IMG/VR virus record: IMGVR_UViG_3300007516_000055 | Span: 1-37,161 of that record | DNA length: 37,161 bases | DNA from: a virus | Direction: 5' to 3' (one strand) | In this document: piece by piece, positions 15,261-22,546 of the stretch | Layout: every line of letters starts with the position of its first letter | Position numbering within the stretch: the first letter of the stretch is position 1 | Program-made: the position numbers and the translations under genes | The notes under the pieces: generated by a model | What the model saw: only the letters and a program-made list of their open reading frames with translations | Told to the model about the DNA's origin: nothing | Database searches by the model: none

Positions 15261-15766
15261 AGTCTGCCCTGTCTTTTCAATGTCATAGCACGTCTTAACC
15301 GTTCGAGGTGAAAAAGAGCTTTCGGTTTTGTGGTAAACATGATATCCAGAATTTCACCTGTAATCATAATCCTCCATTCACCATCGCGAAAAAAGGTTTT
15401 ATCGCCACCCCGTTTAAAGGGAAGTGCAATTGGTGAGGTTGAAATAAGGTCACAACAGTCGGGGCACCTACGCGCCAGCTCAAATGTGTTAGCTCTTACG
15501 TCTATATGATTGGTTGTTTCTATTTGAGGGTAACGCGCAGCGTTAAAATCAAGTGGACTTTGGTGGTTTCCACCCCTACGCAACATTTCAGCAGCAACAA
15601 TTTCATGCCTGCTTGCAAGCTGGTTAATATCAAATAACCCGTCATCAATAAATCCTTGAACGGATTTGCCCTTAGCAATCACACTGGCAAACATGTGAAG
15701 CTCGACGTGTTCACCGCGCAAGTGCTTCCCGCACATAAGGTGAACGGGGGTTGCCCAGATTCTCAT
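15257..15766 (-). CDS. Pyrimidine-dimer DNA glycosylase-like protein (T4 endonuclease V-related)
   Basis: A 169-residue protein. MRIW at the start, then HLRGEHVELHMF (about 15-26), GKS..GF (33-39), RHEIVAAEMLRRGGNHQSPLDF (53-74, key H54, E60, RGGNH) resembles bacterial and phage relatives of the pyrimidine-dimer glycosylase/AP-lyase family, which repairs UV damage. T4 DenV is 138 residues and has the same order of HL..E..EL, GK and LKRG elements. The C-terminal 70 residues are extra. It overlaps the genes on both sides by 4 nt. Some relatives have no tested activity. Confidence 0.5.
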   Translation of the reverse strand: MRIWATPVHLMCGKHLRGEHVELHMFASVIAKGKSVQGFIDDGLFDINQLASRHEIVAAEMLRRGGNHQSPLDFNAARYPQIETTNHIDVRANTFELARRCPDCCDLISTSPIALPFKRGGDKTFFRDGEWRIMITGEILDIMFTTKPKALFHLERLRRAMTLKRQGRL

Positions 15767-15933
15767 TTCTTTTCCTTATCAAATATGGGTAAGGTTATAG
15801 GGTAGTCATTATTTGAATCCATCCACTTGGGTGGCGTTTCCGAGGGTTTAATGCACAAGCTATTATGCTTCCCGTCTTTATAAATTGGTTGACCACAATC
15901 TCCGCATTCACCCATCGCTTCACGTTCACTCAC
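15763..15933 (-). CDS. Small zinc-ribbon-like protein
   Basis: A 56-residue protein with CGDCGQP (CxxC) near residues 10-13 and a further Cys 15 residues later. I chose the GTG at 15933, eight bases after AGGA, overlapping the stop of the preceding gene by 8 nt; longer versions starting at 15966 or 15981 lack a ribosome site. The C-terminal half is rich in Pro, Asp and Lys. Function unknown; may bind zinc. Confidence 0.55.
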   Translation of the reverse strand: MSEREAMGECGDCGQPIYKDGKHNSLCIKPSETPPKWMDSNNDYPITLPIFDKEKK

Positions 15934-16063
15934 CGTTGTCTTCCTTTTGAAACGCTTCACATTCATTGCAACAGAATTCACCCTTGCAAGGTTTGTCGCA
16001 CCAACCGCAAAGCTGAACTTTTGTTATACCGGATATGACGGGAAGTCTTGCTCTATCATCCAT
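15926..16063 (-). CDS. Small cysteine-rich protein (45 residues)
   Basis: A 45-residue protein from an ATG preceded by GGAG at seven bases. It contains CGWCDKPCKGEFCCNEC (six Cys within 17 residues), the pattern of a treble-clef or zinc-knuckle micro-domain (CxxC ... CCxxC). Its stop overlaps the start of the next gene. An upstream extension of the same frame exists but would run over the exported-peptide gene at 16065-16220 and is not supported by a ribosome site. Confidence 0.6.
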   Translation of the reverse strand: MDDRARLPVISGITKVQLCGWCDKPCKGEFCCNECEAFQKEDNGE

Positions 16064-16064
16064 G

Positions 16065-16220
16065 CTATATCTCCAAAGCGTTACCGCTGGGGCGGTAGCA
16101 TGAACCGTTGGCGCTGCATTGGCAAGGGCTGTAAGGGGAGGCTTTAGTGTGAGTAGGGCCAACGGTAATTAAGAAAATTATCCAAGCAATAAGCAAGGCA
16201 AGGGTCGAGAATGTTTTCAT
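16065..16220 (-). CDS. Small exported cysteine-containing protein (51 residues)
   Basis: Begins MKTFSTLALLIAWIIFLITV: a basic start and a long hydrophobic core that makes a signal peptide or membrane anchor, followed by a short tail with three Cys (SPCQCSANGSC). The ribosome site AGGAGT precedes ATG by six bases. Its stop lies one base before the start of the next gene. The tail resembles small secreted phage peptides, but no family could be named. Confidence 0.6.
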   Translation of the reverse strand: MKTFSTLALLIAWIIFLITVGPTHTKASPYSPCQCSANGSCYRPSGNALEI

Positions 16221-16256
16221 AGTGTTACTCCTATGGATTAATCTACAACAGGTTAC

Positions 16257-16535
16257 TCAGAAAAACAATATATCGTTTATGGCTTTTATTATGTTCTTCG
16301 GTACTTTGAAACCGTTGCTGAACTCTGTCTCAATTATTCCGTCGGTCATGTAGGCATACCCCGTGGATAATATACCCTCAATTTCATTACCGGATTGGCG
16401 CCGAAGTGTTACATTGTACCCAGCCCGCCAACTGACTTGAACGGCGTGTTGCATGTTTGCAGCCATTTCGCTTTCGTGGATGTCACCATACTCATCAACG
16501 GTCTCAAGCCACCATTCATAAGCGACTTCATTCAT
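16257..16535 (-). CDS. Hypothetical protein, first gene of a sub-operon
   Basis: A 92-residue acidic protein, without membrane segments or Cys, with a pattern of alternating strands in the middle (AVQVSWRAGYNVTLRRQSG). It is driven by a near-consensus promoter 23 nt upstream (16558-16586) and has GGAG at eight bases. No family recognised. Being first in its transcript and directly under a strong promoter suggests early high expression. Confidence 0.6.
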   Translation of the reverse strand: MNEVAYEWWLETVDEYGDIHESEMAANMQHAVQVSWRAGYNVTLRRQSGNEIEGILSTGYAYMTDGIIETEFSNGFKVPKNIIKAINDILFF

Positions 16536-16557
16536 ATTGGAGCTCCATTAAAAATGT

Positions 16558-16586
16558 ATTATAACACGAAACATCTGATAAGTCAA
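16558..16586 (-). promoter_or_regulatory. Near-consensus sigma70 promoter
   Basis: Minus-strand -35 TTGACT, 17-bp spacer, -10 TATAAT (perfect). It lies 23 nt before the 92-residue gene and would drive the leftward accessory genes at 14557-16535. The stretch 16587-16703 upstream of it is GC-richer and holds no convincing gene. Confidence 0.8.
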
Positions 16587-16703
16587 GTCTATAATCATAC
16601 ACAATTTTATAGAGAGGCCAGCAATTCTTGGCGCTCCCGGATAGCGCGCAGCTTCGTATATCTGGCGTGGAACCTGATCACCGCGCCCAGCCCAGCCGTG
16701 GGT

Positions 16704-16931
16704 TCACAGCTCGTCCTCAAATTCTTGTGCATCTTTTGCGCGCTGAATAACATCGAATTTAATACACTCCAAACAACCCACCACTTCCGAAACACTCATA
16801 TTCGTTCCGTGTAAGTTAATTATGCTTTCGATTCGTTCCACTAGAAACACCGATTCAGGGTAGCTATTTATTTTAACCACATTAGGTCCGTTCATGGGTG
16901 GCATCCCCACGATCGTTGTTGATTTGTTCAT
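16704..16931 (-). CDS. Hypothetical protein
   Basis: A 75-residue protein starting MNKSTTIVGMPPMNGPN, with the start chosen four bases after GGAG rather than at the Met codons upstream. It overlaps the end of the RyR-domain gene by 50 nt in another frame. The second half is helical with two Cys (VVGCLECIKFD). Acidic end (QEFEDEL). No family recognised. Confidence 0.5.
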   Translation of the reverse strand: MNKSTTIVGMPPMNGPNVVKINSYPESVFLVERIESIINLHGTNMSVSEVVGCLECIKFDVIQRAKDAQEFEDEL

Positions 16932-17337
16932 CATTCTCCGAATTAATAACAGCATGTTGGGCTTTAACCCTTTTCAGGTTAGCCCGTGCGACCACATAAA
17001 ATAGTTCATCCTTCAGCTGATCTTCACGCGGAAGGCGCTCATACGGCACCATGCAAGGGTGCGTTTTCTTCTTGGCGTCTTTTTCGTTGCCGTAAACCCA
17101 GCCATCATCCGTCTTAAAGCGCCGCCAGCTTTCGTGCTGGGCTTCGGGGCCTGCCTCCGGTCGATCAATGATAAAGCGCACACCGTCTATAGCACTGGCC
17201 TTGATATTGTCCGGGGCCTCATGCCAGGGTGACTGGCTCAGATCATTTAGAGCCTCGCAGAACATGGCATTCATCTGGTGGCAGCACATGGCCACCACTT
17301 CTATTTCATCGTTGGTGTATTTAACGGGTTTTTTCAT
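16882..17337 (-). CDS. RyR-domain protein
   Basis: A 151-residue protein. Residues about 70-118 (DDGWVYGNEKDAKKKTHPCM then VPYERLPREDQLKDELF) match the RyR repeat domain first described in ryanodine receptors and found in many bacteria and phages. In prokaryotes the domain has been proposed to bind nucleotide-type ligands, but this is a prediction. I chose the ATG after GGAGGAGG; it overlaps the upstream stop as TAATG. The C-terminal ~30 residues are polar and disordered. Lies in the same leftward run as the GGDEF-like gene. Confidence 0.8.
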   Translation of the reverse strand: MKKPVKYTNDEIEVVAMCCHQMNAMFCEALNDLSQSPWHEAPDNIKASAIDGVRFIIDRPEAGPEAQHESWRRFKTDDGWVYGNEKDAKKKTHPCMVPYERLPREDQLKDELFYVVARANLKRVKAQHAVINSENDEQINNDRGDATHERT

Positions 17338-17528
17338 TAGTCCTCCTCCCATAGTGGTCTCGATTCCTCGTTCAGTGGATGCAACTCTATTAGTGCATCA
17401 CGCAGTCGTTTGCACTCAGCCGGGGTGACAAATGTAGACGAGTTATTTATCTTAAAAAGAGTGCGTGTGATGCTCGGTTTGTCGTATGTTTGAACCCTGA
17501 AGTCGCTACCTATTCTGTGCGTTTTCAT
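17337..17528 (-). CDS. Hypothetical protein (63 residues)
   Basis: A 63-residue soluble protein with no recognised family (MKTHRIGSDFRVQTYDKP start, LRDALIELHPL helix near residues 42-52). GGAG precedes ATG at nine bases. Stop overlaps the RyR gene start by 1 nt, so the two are probably translated together. Confidence 0.5.
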   Translation of the reverse strand: MKTHRIGSDFRVQTYDKPSITRTLFKINNSSTFVTPAECKRLRDALIELHPLNEESRPLWEED

Positions 17529-17590
17529 TTGTTTTGCTCCATGCGGCTGTTGGGTTAGTCATTCCATTCTCCGGCTATTAGTAGTATATC

Positions 17591-17809
17591 CTACAGTGGG
17601 CACCATTCGGGTATGCCATCTTTTATAGTTTTAAGGATCCGATGTTTACCTGAATATTGTGGGTACTCATCAAACTGTGAACTCGGTGCGCGGGTTTTCA
17701 TACACAGTGGCAAAGCACCACCGGCAGTGAAACTACCGCTATGAGCGAAGTTGGGGCATTCGTCACATTCATAAATAATGGTTGTAATGCGTTTAATACG
17801 TCGGGGCAT
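17591..17809 (-). CDS. Small cysteine-containing, zinc-finger-like protein
   Basis: A 72-residue protein with YECDECPNF (CxxC), a Cys in LPLCMK and a final WCPL; four Cys suit one zinc site. The layout (CxxC near residue 15, Cys near 36, Cys at the second last position) is seen in short phage proteins of unknown role. AAGGA precedes ATG by seven bases; the start lies within the end of the upstream gene. Confidence 0.6.
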   Translation of the reverse strand: MPRRIKRITTIIYECDECPNFAHSGSFTAGGALPLCMKTRAPSSQFDEYPQYSGKHRILKTIKDGIPEWCPL

Positions 17810-17987
17810 TGGATTTCCTTTGGGTATTGATTATCATATTGCCAGAGAGGTGTGGGGTCACTTTTAACTCGAACCTAGTGGGTGATGGTTTACCCAATAA
17901 CACCGCGCCACTTTTATAGCACCTTCCTTCCTGCTGCACAAGATATTGGAACCGCGCTCTTTTTCTAAGTGAAGGGGTGTTTGCCAT
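17793..17987 (-). CDS. Hypothetical basic protein (64 residues)
   Basis: A 64-residue basic protein (LRKRARFQYLVQQEGRC start). The start at 17987 is favoured over the Met codon at 18008, which lies inside the GGDEF-like gene. A ribosome site is weak (GTAAG). Its end overlaps the next gene by 17 nt. No family recognised; the Arg/Lys-rich N-terminus could bind nucleic acid. Confidence 0.45.
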   Translation of the reverse strand: MANTPSLRKRARFQYLVQQEGRCYKSGAVLLGKPSPTRFELKVTPHLSGNMIINTQRKSNAPTY

Positions 17988-17992
17988 TATGC

Positions 17993-18457
17993 TTACTTTA
18001 ACAGCCAAACGGGGGGTTCACCACGAAGCGCACGTTTACCACAATTCTTCCGGGTTAGCTTGTGCAACCTCAAGCTATCATCAGCCTCAGCTAGAACCAT
18101 TCCAATTCCATAGCTAAACCTTGGAAATTTATTGTCAACCTTAATAAGGCCCTTTTTAAGCTCATACTGAAGGTGACCCCTAACCACAAACTCATCACCT
18201 AAGCGGAACACGTTGTCCTGACCGAACACTTCGCGCAGTGCATTACCCAGCCCGACCAGCAGATCGTCGCCTGCGCGGTGACCTAAGCTGTCGTTAACGT
18301 ACTTTAGCGAATCCAGGTCAATAATTGCTATGGGCCCGACTTCAAGCTTTTCGAATGCTAAGCGGTTGTGAACTTTGGTTAGAGGGTCGAGATATAAAGC
18401 TTCATATAAATCATCCCGACTCATAGCTTGAATTTGCTGGTCTAGTTGGTTAAGCAT
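17993..18457 (-). CDS. Phage GGDEF-like (diguanylate cyclase-fold) protein
   Basis: A 154-residue single-domain protein. Landmarks of the GGDEF fold are present in order: DPLTKVHNR (24-32), IAIIDLDSLKYVNDSLGH (43-60) with metal-binding Asp47 and the substrate Asn55, GHRAGDDLL (59-67), and RLGDEFVV (85-92). The signature that is normally R-x-G-G-D-E-F here has one Gly fewer (RLGDEF). No I-site, sensor or membrane segment is present. First gene of the leftward run, under a consensus promoter 42 nt upstream. It may synthesise or only bind a cyclic dinucleotide, or manipulate host c-di-GMP signalling. Confidence 0.8.
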   Translation of the reverse strand: MLNQLDQQIQAMSRDDLYEALYLDPLTKVHNRLAFEKLEVGPIAIIDLDSLKYVNDSLGHRAGDDLLVGLGNALREVFGQDNVFRLGDEFVVRGHLQYELKKGLIKVDNKFPRFSYGIGMVLAEADDSLRLHKLTRKNCGKRALRGEPPVWLLK

Positions 18458-18498
18458 TAGGTGATTCCTTTGTTAGTAATCAATTAAATCTTAAAACA

Positions 18499-18527
18499 AA
18501 TATACCCTATTAGATGTGAGGTGTCAA
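18499..18527 (-). promoter_or_regulatory. Consensus sigma70 promoter for the leftward accessory genes
   Basis: Minus-strand -35 TTGACA (perfect), 17-bp spacer, -10 TATATT (5 of 6). It lies 42 nt before the GGDEF-like gene and is the best sigma70 match in the window, suggesting immediate-early transcription by unmodified host RNA polymerase. Confidence 0.85.
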
Positions 18528-18562
18528 TACCTTATCAATCTATTTTTAAAATTAATTTTAAA

Positions 18563-18653
18563 TTCCGAATATCCCCCTATGATATAACCCCTTGCAGGGG
18601 GAGGCTCGGGGTCATAGGTGTTGCAAGTCATAGATAGGGGTAATAATTCCGGA
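18563..18653. repeat. Imperfect inverted repeat with nested hairpins
   Basis: Left arm TTCCGAATATCCCCCTATGA (18563-18582) and right arm TCATAGATAGGGGTAATAATTCCGGA-like (18628-18653) are inverted copies with small insertions. Between them lie CCCCTTGCAGGGG (18588-18600, hairpin) and a further copy of TCATAG (18612-18617). Repeated TCATAG/CTATGA words suggest binding sites for a phage regulator or initiator. Confidence 0.6.
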
Positions 18654-18866
18654 TTAAACTTATCACCGCAGTGTTTGCAGCGGTTGACCTTATATATAGT
18701 AATAATAATAATACTATAATTAAACAGTAAATAATAAAAAACAGTACTATATGGTATGGAAGGGGGTTGTTATCCATACTCTGGGTTATAATATTGTTTA
18801 AATAAATATATATACTTAGCATTTTCGGATTAAATTATTATAGTTTCCCGTTTACGCATATTAACA

Positions 18867-18891
18867 GGGGCCCCCCACCCTTCCCCCCACC
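18867..18891 (-). other. G-rich tract with quadruplex potential
   Basis: On the minus strand the tract reads GGTGGGGGGAAGGG followed by TGGGGGG and CCCC, i.e. runs of six, three and six G separated by one or two bases, joined to a GGGGCCCC palindrome. It stands out in an AT-rich region. It may form G-quadruplex or slipped structures; functional meaning is unproven. Confidence 0.5.
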
Positions 18892-18959
18892 TTATCTAGT
18901 ATTGCAAAAGGTAGCCGGTTAAACTTGCACCACCAAAACAACATCTAAAAGGTAATTTT

Positions 18960-19751
18960 ATGGACTATTTCACAGCAACAGAAAATATCAAAGGCACTCT
19001 TTATGCCAGCGCGGACTTTTACAGGGTTATGCAAACAGGAAAGCTCGCTTTGGGCATTAGGGACAGAGCGACGAAAATACTTTGGGACATCCAAAACAGC
19101 GGAACACCTGAAGCGAAGCAGCGTTTGTCGGATGCAGTGGACGAGGGAACTATTGTGGTTAAACACAATGAGGATGACTTTGCATTTTATGACGTCGCGA
19201 GTTCAGAAAACCAGTCAACCCCGTATTTCTTCTTTTCACATTTCGCAATGCAACTCGCATTCCCGGAGCTATATAAAGCGTTCTCGGGTAGCGATTCAAT
19301 AATATACGTCAACAGTCAAACAATGGCTGACATTGTTGACTTGGGCGTCAGCTGCCTAACGAACCCGCAACATCCAAGTGACTACTGGGGTGAGCACGAG
19401 GTATCCGATGCACCTAAACCACCGAAAGCAAAGCGGGAAAAGAAAGAAAAGCGGGTCAAGCAACCAAAGCCGGGATTCCAGGAATGGGTTGCTGCTTGTA
19501 AACAATACAAAAAGGACAACTCAGCAGCATGGGTTAATTATATTAACGCATGCAAACTAAAAGCTGAGGATGAAATTGACGCTAAAGCGTGGAAGGATGA
19601 AGAGGTTAGCAGGTTGAGGGATGAAATACAAAAAGTCAATGAACTGTATCATCAACGGTTAGAAGCTATCAGTAATCACGCTCAATTAGTATTAGCAAAG
19701 CACACTGAGTTAAAAGTCAATGGCAAACCCAAGCGGGAACAATTTTTATAG
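18960..19751 (+). CDS. Unknown early protein with C-terminal coiled coil
   Basis: A 263-residue protein, first rightward gene. N-terminal ~150 residues look globular (mixed helix/strand, FFFSHFAMQLAFPELYKAF), residues about 152-175 are a Pro/Lys-rich linker, and 175-255 are helical and charged (KDEEVSRLRDEIQKVNELYHQ), probably coiled coil. AAGG lies eight bases before ATG. No family recognised. Position suggests a role in early takeover or replication start. Confidence 0.6.
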   Translation: MDYFTATENIKGTLYASADFYRVMQTGKLALGIRDRATKILWDIQNSGTPEAKQRLSDAVDEGTIVVKHNEDDFAFYDVASSENQSTPYFFFSHFAMQLAFPELYKAFSGSDSIIYVNSQTMADIVDLGVSCLTNPQHPSDYWGEHEVSDAPKPPKAKREKKEKRVKQPKPGFQEWVAACKQYKKDNSAAWVNYINACKLKAEDEIDAKAWKDEEVSRLRDEIQKVNELYHQRLEAISNHAQLVLAKHTELKVNGKPKREQFL

Positions 19752-19752
19752 G

Positions 19753-19781
19753 TTGCGATAACCCAACAAGCGCACTATAAT
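19753..19781 (+). promoter_or_regulatory. Sigma70-type promoter for regulator and primase genes
   Basis: -35 TTGCGA, 17-bp spacer, -10 TATAAT (perfect), 36 nt before the HTH gene. It separates the first rightward gene from the replication operon. Typical TTGC(A/G) -35 member. Confidence 0.8.
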
Positions 19782-19816
19782 GGCAACCCCATTTCATTTG
19801 TAGTAAGGAAGCGTTA

Positions 19817-20056
19817 ATGAATCAGTTTGATACCGCGCAACAGCGATTCGACGATATTTATATCACCAGTTCAGAAATTCAAAAAGAGTTGGGGGTGGAT
19901 AGATCAACAATCTTAGATGCACGTCGACGCGGTATGCTACCTGATCCGGTCATTGTTACAGGTGCTCGAGTATTTATTTGGGAGCGCGAAAAGACGCGAC
20001 CCTTCTTGGATGCTTGGTCAATTGCTTTAGCATCAAGGCGGGGCGAACTTAAATGA
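19817..20056 (+). CDS. Helix-turn-helix DNA-binding protein (MerR/excisionase-like)
   Basis: A 79-residue protein. DIYITSSEIQKELGVDRSTI (about 13-32) is a winged-HTH pattern of the MerR/AlpA type, followed by ARRRGMLPDPVI (recognition helix and wing) and FIWEREKTRPFL. Small proteins of this kind often stand just before phage primases and may regulate or load the replication machinery. TAAGGA lies before ATG. Overlaps the primase start by 4 nt (ATGA). Confidence 0.7.
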   Translation: MNQFDTAQQRFDDIYITSSEIQKELGVDRSTILDARRRGMLPDPVIVTGARVFIWEREKTRPFLDAWSIALASRRGELK

Positions 20057-22470
20057 CATCACTGGTCGGCGCAGAATTTTGGCGCTTGCCAGTACAGATG
20101 CAACAGCGGGCTCAGTGGTGTTTAGCGGGTCCCGACAAAGCTCCGTACTTAGCAGGTTCGAATGGACTTTACCATGCCAGTCCGGTTGAGGGGCCGTGGC
20201 ATGACTTTGATACTGCTTGCTCACTAGCAGTAAAATATTCGTGTGGAATTGGATTTGTACTTACTGCAGAAGACCCGTTTTCGTGCATTGACCTGGATGT
20301 TAAAGACGCTGAAAGTTTTGACAGTCAGGGTAAGCAATACCCACCGGAAAAGCGTACTCCGAAACAAGAGCTGGCATTTTATTCTGGCATTGTCCAGTTC
20401 GCGCAAAGCTATACCGAGCTCAGCGCATCGCGCAAGGGGTTGCATATATGGGTACTGGGTAACATTGGCGCGGGTCGGCGCGGCAAGGGTGTTGAGGTTT
20501 ATTCTCAGCAACGCTTTATAATATGCACTGGCGTTCCTGTTTCGGAAGTTGATTACCACATTCTAAACGGGGTTGCGATTCCCCGCATACTGCAAGCAAG
20601 ACCGCTACCCGTTGTTGACGGGGAGCTCATACTTAATAACCTTATTCAGCAATTCGGAACCAGTGGTTCTACTATTGAACTGGTTGAGGTAGGGGAAGAA
20701 CTTACAGACGGGGAAATTTGGAAGCGAGCAGCAAGTGCTTCAAACGCTAAAAAGTTTAAAGACCTTTGTGAAGGGAATTTCCAACAATACCATTTCCCCA
20801 GCCAATCCGAGGCTGACCTTGCATTAATGTCAATGCTGACATTCTACTCCAAATCCAATGCACAGTGTCGGCGTATGTTTAGGCAAACCGCTTTGGGCGC
20901 GCGGTCAAAAGCAATTAAAAATAATGTATATCTTGACCGGACCTTGCAAATAATAAGGGGTAGGCAGGAACGTGAAGCAGCAATTCAAGCCCATGGTGAA
21001 TCACTTGCTGCAACCCTGCTGGCAACAACCAGAACTGAGGCGGGTAAAATCAGTCCTAAAATATTAGAAATAGTTAGGAACTTAGACCAGTCTGTTCACA
21101 GCAGCAACAAACCGAATGAGCTAACGTATGTTCCACCCGAGGTTGAGGGGTTAGAATGGCCTCCTGGATTGGTTGGTGCTATCGCGGGCTTCATTTATCA
21201 AAGCTCACCGAGGCCTGTTAAGGAAGTTTCAATTGTTGCTGCATTGGGGTTGATGGCTGGTATTACCGGCAAAGCGTACAATGTCGGTCAAACGGGGATT
21301 AACCTGTATATCATTCTTATTGCGCGATCCGCGATTGGTAAGGAAGCAATGCACAGTGGAATCGGGCATATAATGAGGAGCAAGTGTGGTCACGTGCTCA
21401 CGCCATTTGTAAACTTTACCGACTACGCTTCGGGACCTGCACTTACCAAAGCAATGAACTCAAATAGTTCATTCGTTAACGTGAGCGGTGAGTGGGGTCG
21501 CAAACTGCAACGCATGAGTGAGGATAGGAAAGACGGTCCGATGCAACAGTTGCGAACAGTAATGACCCATCTTTACCAAAAGTCTGGCGCCGCGTCAGTT
21601 ATGGGTGGGCTTAGTTATTCCAATAAAGACCAAAATGTAGGCTCGGTTAACGCGGTGGCATACAGCATGATTGGCGAAACGACTCCGGGCACGTTTTATG
21701 ACTCACTCACACAGTCAATGATGGAAGACGGGTTTTTATCACGGTTTAATATTATTGAATACTTAGGTGAGCGACCTGCGGAAAACAAACATCAGGTAAT
21801 GCAAGTCCCTGATGAGATTTCTAACGTGCTTGCAAATATTGCTTCCCATGCGATTTCCATTGTTCACAGCCCCCACGGTAACGCTATCCAAATTAAAATG
21901 GAACCGGAAGCTGAAAGAATGTTGGAAGAATTTAACGGTCATTCCGACTCGAAGATACGTGAAGCGGGAGCTGACGAATCGCTCCGGCAAATATGGAACC
22001 GCGCTCACCTTAAAGCAATACGGGTGGCAGGGGTATTAGCAGCGTCTGATAACCACGTTAACCCACTAATGACCTCAGCTCATGTAAGATGGGCGATTGA
22101 CTTAGTTATTAATGACGCGCAAGCTATGCTCCGCAAAGTTGCCGACGGTGACATTGGTATTGATGACACGTCGCGATTCCGCAAGTTGCAAAATATACTT
22201 AAGAAATATTTGCAAGGGAATGTTCCTGCAAGCTACGGTCTTTCCGACGCTATGGTCACCGCCGGTATTGTCCCTCGAAAGTATTTACAAGGTAGAACCA
22301 GCCAAGTTAGGTGCTTTCAGAATTACCGGCTGGGGGCTACGCTTGCGCTCGACCACACTATTAAGACAGCCATCGACAGTGGTTACATTGTGGAAATGAG
22401 TAAAGACAAGGCCATCGAATTATACGGTTATCATGGTCGCTGCTTTAGGGTAGTTGATACAGGACATTAA
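20053..22470 (+). CDS. Primase-helicase (AEP-like primase plus DUF3987 helicase)
   Basis: An 805-residue replication protein. Residues about 1-165 fit an archaeo-eukaryotic-type primase: SCIDLDV (catalytic Asp80 and Asp82), SRKGLHIWV (His131) and GVEVYSQQRFIICTG (150-160). A helical linker follows (about 215-330). From about 360 the DUF3987 helicase-like part appears: VKEVSIVAALGLMAGITG and ARSAIGKEA (a divergent Walker A), ending in an all-helical tail. It would prime and unwind phage DNA. No Toprim zinc-binding primase is seen. Codon-level overlap with the regulator gene supports co-translation. Confidence 0.8.
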   Translation: MTSLVGAEFWRLPVQMQQRAQWCLAGPDKAPYLAGSNGLYHASPVEGPWHDFDTACSLAVKYSCGIGFVLTAEDPFSCIDLDVKDAESFDSQGKQYPPEKRTPKQELAFYSGIVQFAQSYTELSASRKGLHIWVLGNIGAGRRGKGVEVYSQQRFIICTGVPVSEVDYHILNGVAIPRILQARPLPVVDGELILNNLIQQFGTSGSTIELVEVGEELTDGEIWKRAASASNAKKFKDLCEGNFQQYHFPSQSEADLALMSMLTFYSKSNAQCRRMFRQTALGARSKAIKNNVYLDRTLQIIRGRQEREAAIQAHGESLAATLLATTRTEAGKISPKILEIVRNLDQSVHSSNKPNELTYVPPEVEGLEWPPGLVGAIAGFIYQSSPRPVKEVSIVAALGLMAGITGKAYNVGQTGINLYIILIARSAIGKEAMHSGIGHIMRSKCGHVLTPFVNFTDYASGPALTKAMNSNSSFVNVSGEWGRKLQRMSEDRKDGPMQQLRTVMTHLYQKSGAASVMGGLSYSNKDQNVGSVNAVAYSMIGETTPGTFYDSLTQSMMEDGFLSRFNIIEYLGERPAENKHQVMQVPDEISNVLANIASHAISIVHSPHGNAIQIKMEPEAERMLEEFNGHSDSKIREAGADESLRQIWNRAHLKAIRVAGVLAASDNHVNPLMTSAHVRWAIDLVINDAQAMLRKVADGDIGIDDTSRFRKLQNILKKYLQGNVPASYGLSDAMVTAGIVPRKYLQGRTSQVRCFQNYRLGATLALDHTIKTAIDSGYIVEMSKDKAIELYGYHGRCFRVVDTGH

Positions 22471-22485
22471 ATCAGAGGTTGCAGT

Positions 22486-22514
22486 TTGCAAACTTGTGAA
22501 GCTCAGTGTAAAGT
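22486..22514 (+). promoter_or_regulatory. Candidate promoter for the thyX-ligase operon
   Basis: -35 TTGCAA, 17-bp spacer, -10 TAAAGT (4 of 6) in the only gap (76 nt) after the primase-helicase gene. Member of the TTGC(A/G) series; weaker -10. Confidence 0.5.
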
Positions 22515-22546
22515 TTACCCCTGTTAGTTAAGGAATAGGAATAAAA

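Larger units (their letters stand above)
18458..18959. other. AT-rich divergent intergenic region, possible control/origin region
   Basis: A 502-bp gap between the leftward and rightward halves. It contains the strong leftward promoter at 18499-18527, an imperfect inverted repeat with G/C-rich core (18563-18653), long A/T runs (18660-18850) and a G-rich/C-rich tract (18867-18891). One 64-codon minus-strand frame is present but lacks a ribosome site. No convincing rightward promoter was found. The composition and the position next to primase genes make it an origin candidate. Confidence 0.5.

Noticed and set aside
16395-16814. 139-codon plus-strand frame over the gap at 16536-16703
   Set aside because: It runs antisense to two better-supported minus-strand genes and their promoter, has no ribosome site and lacks any recognisable motif.
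18628-18822. 64-codon hydrophobic minus-strand frame in the divergent region
   Set aside because: It lies in A/T-rich non-coding sequence, has no ribosome site, and its hydrophobicity follows from the T-rich base composition.
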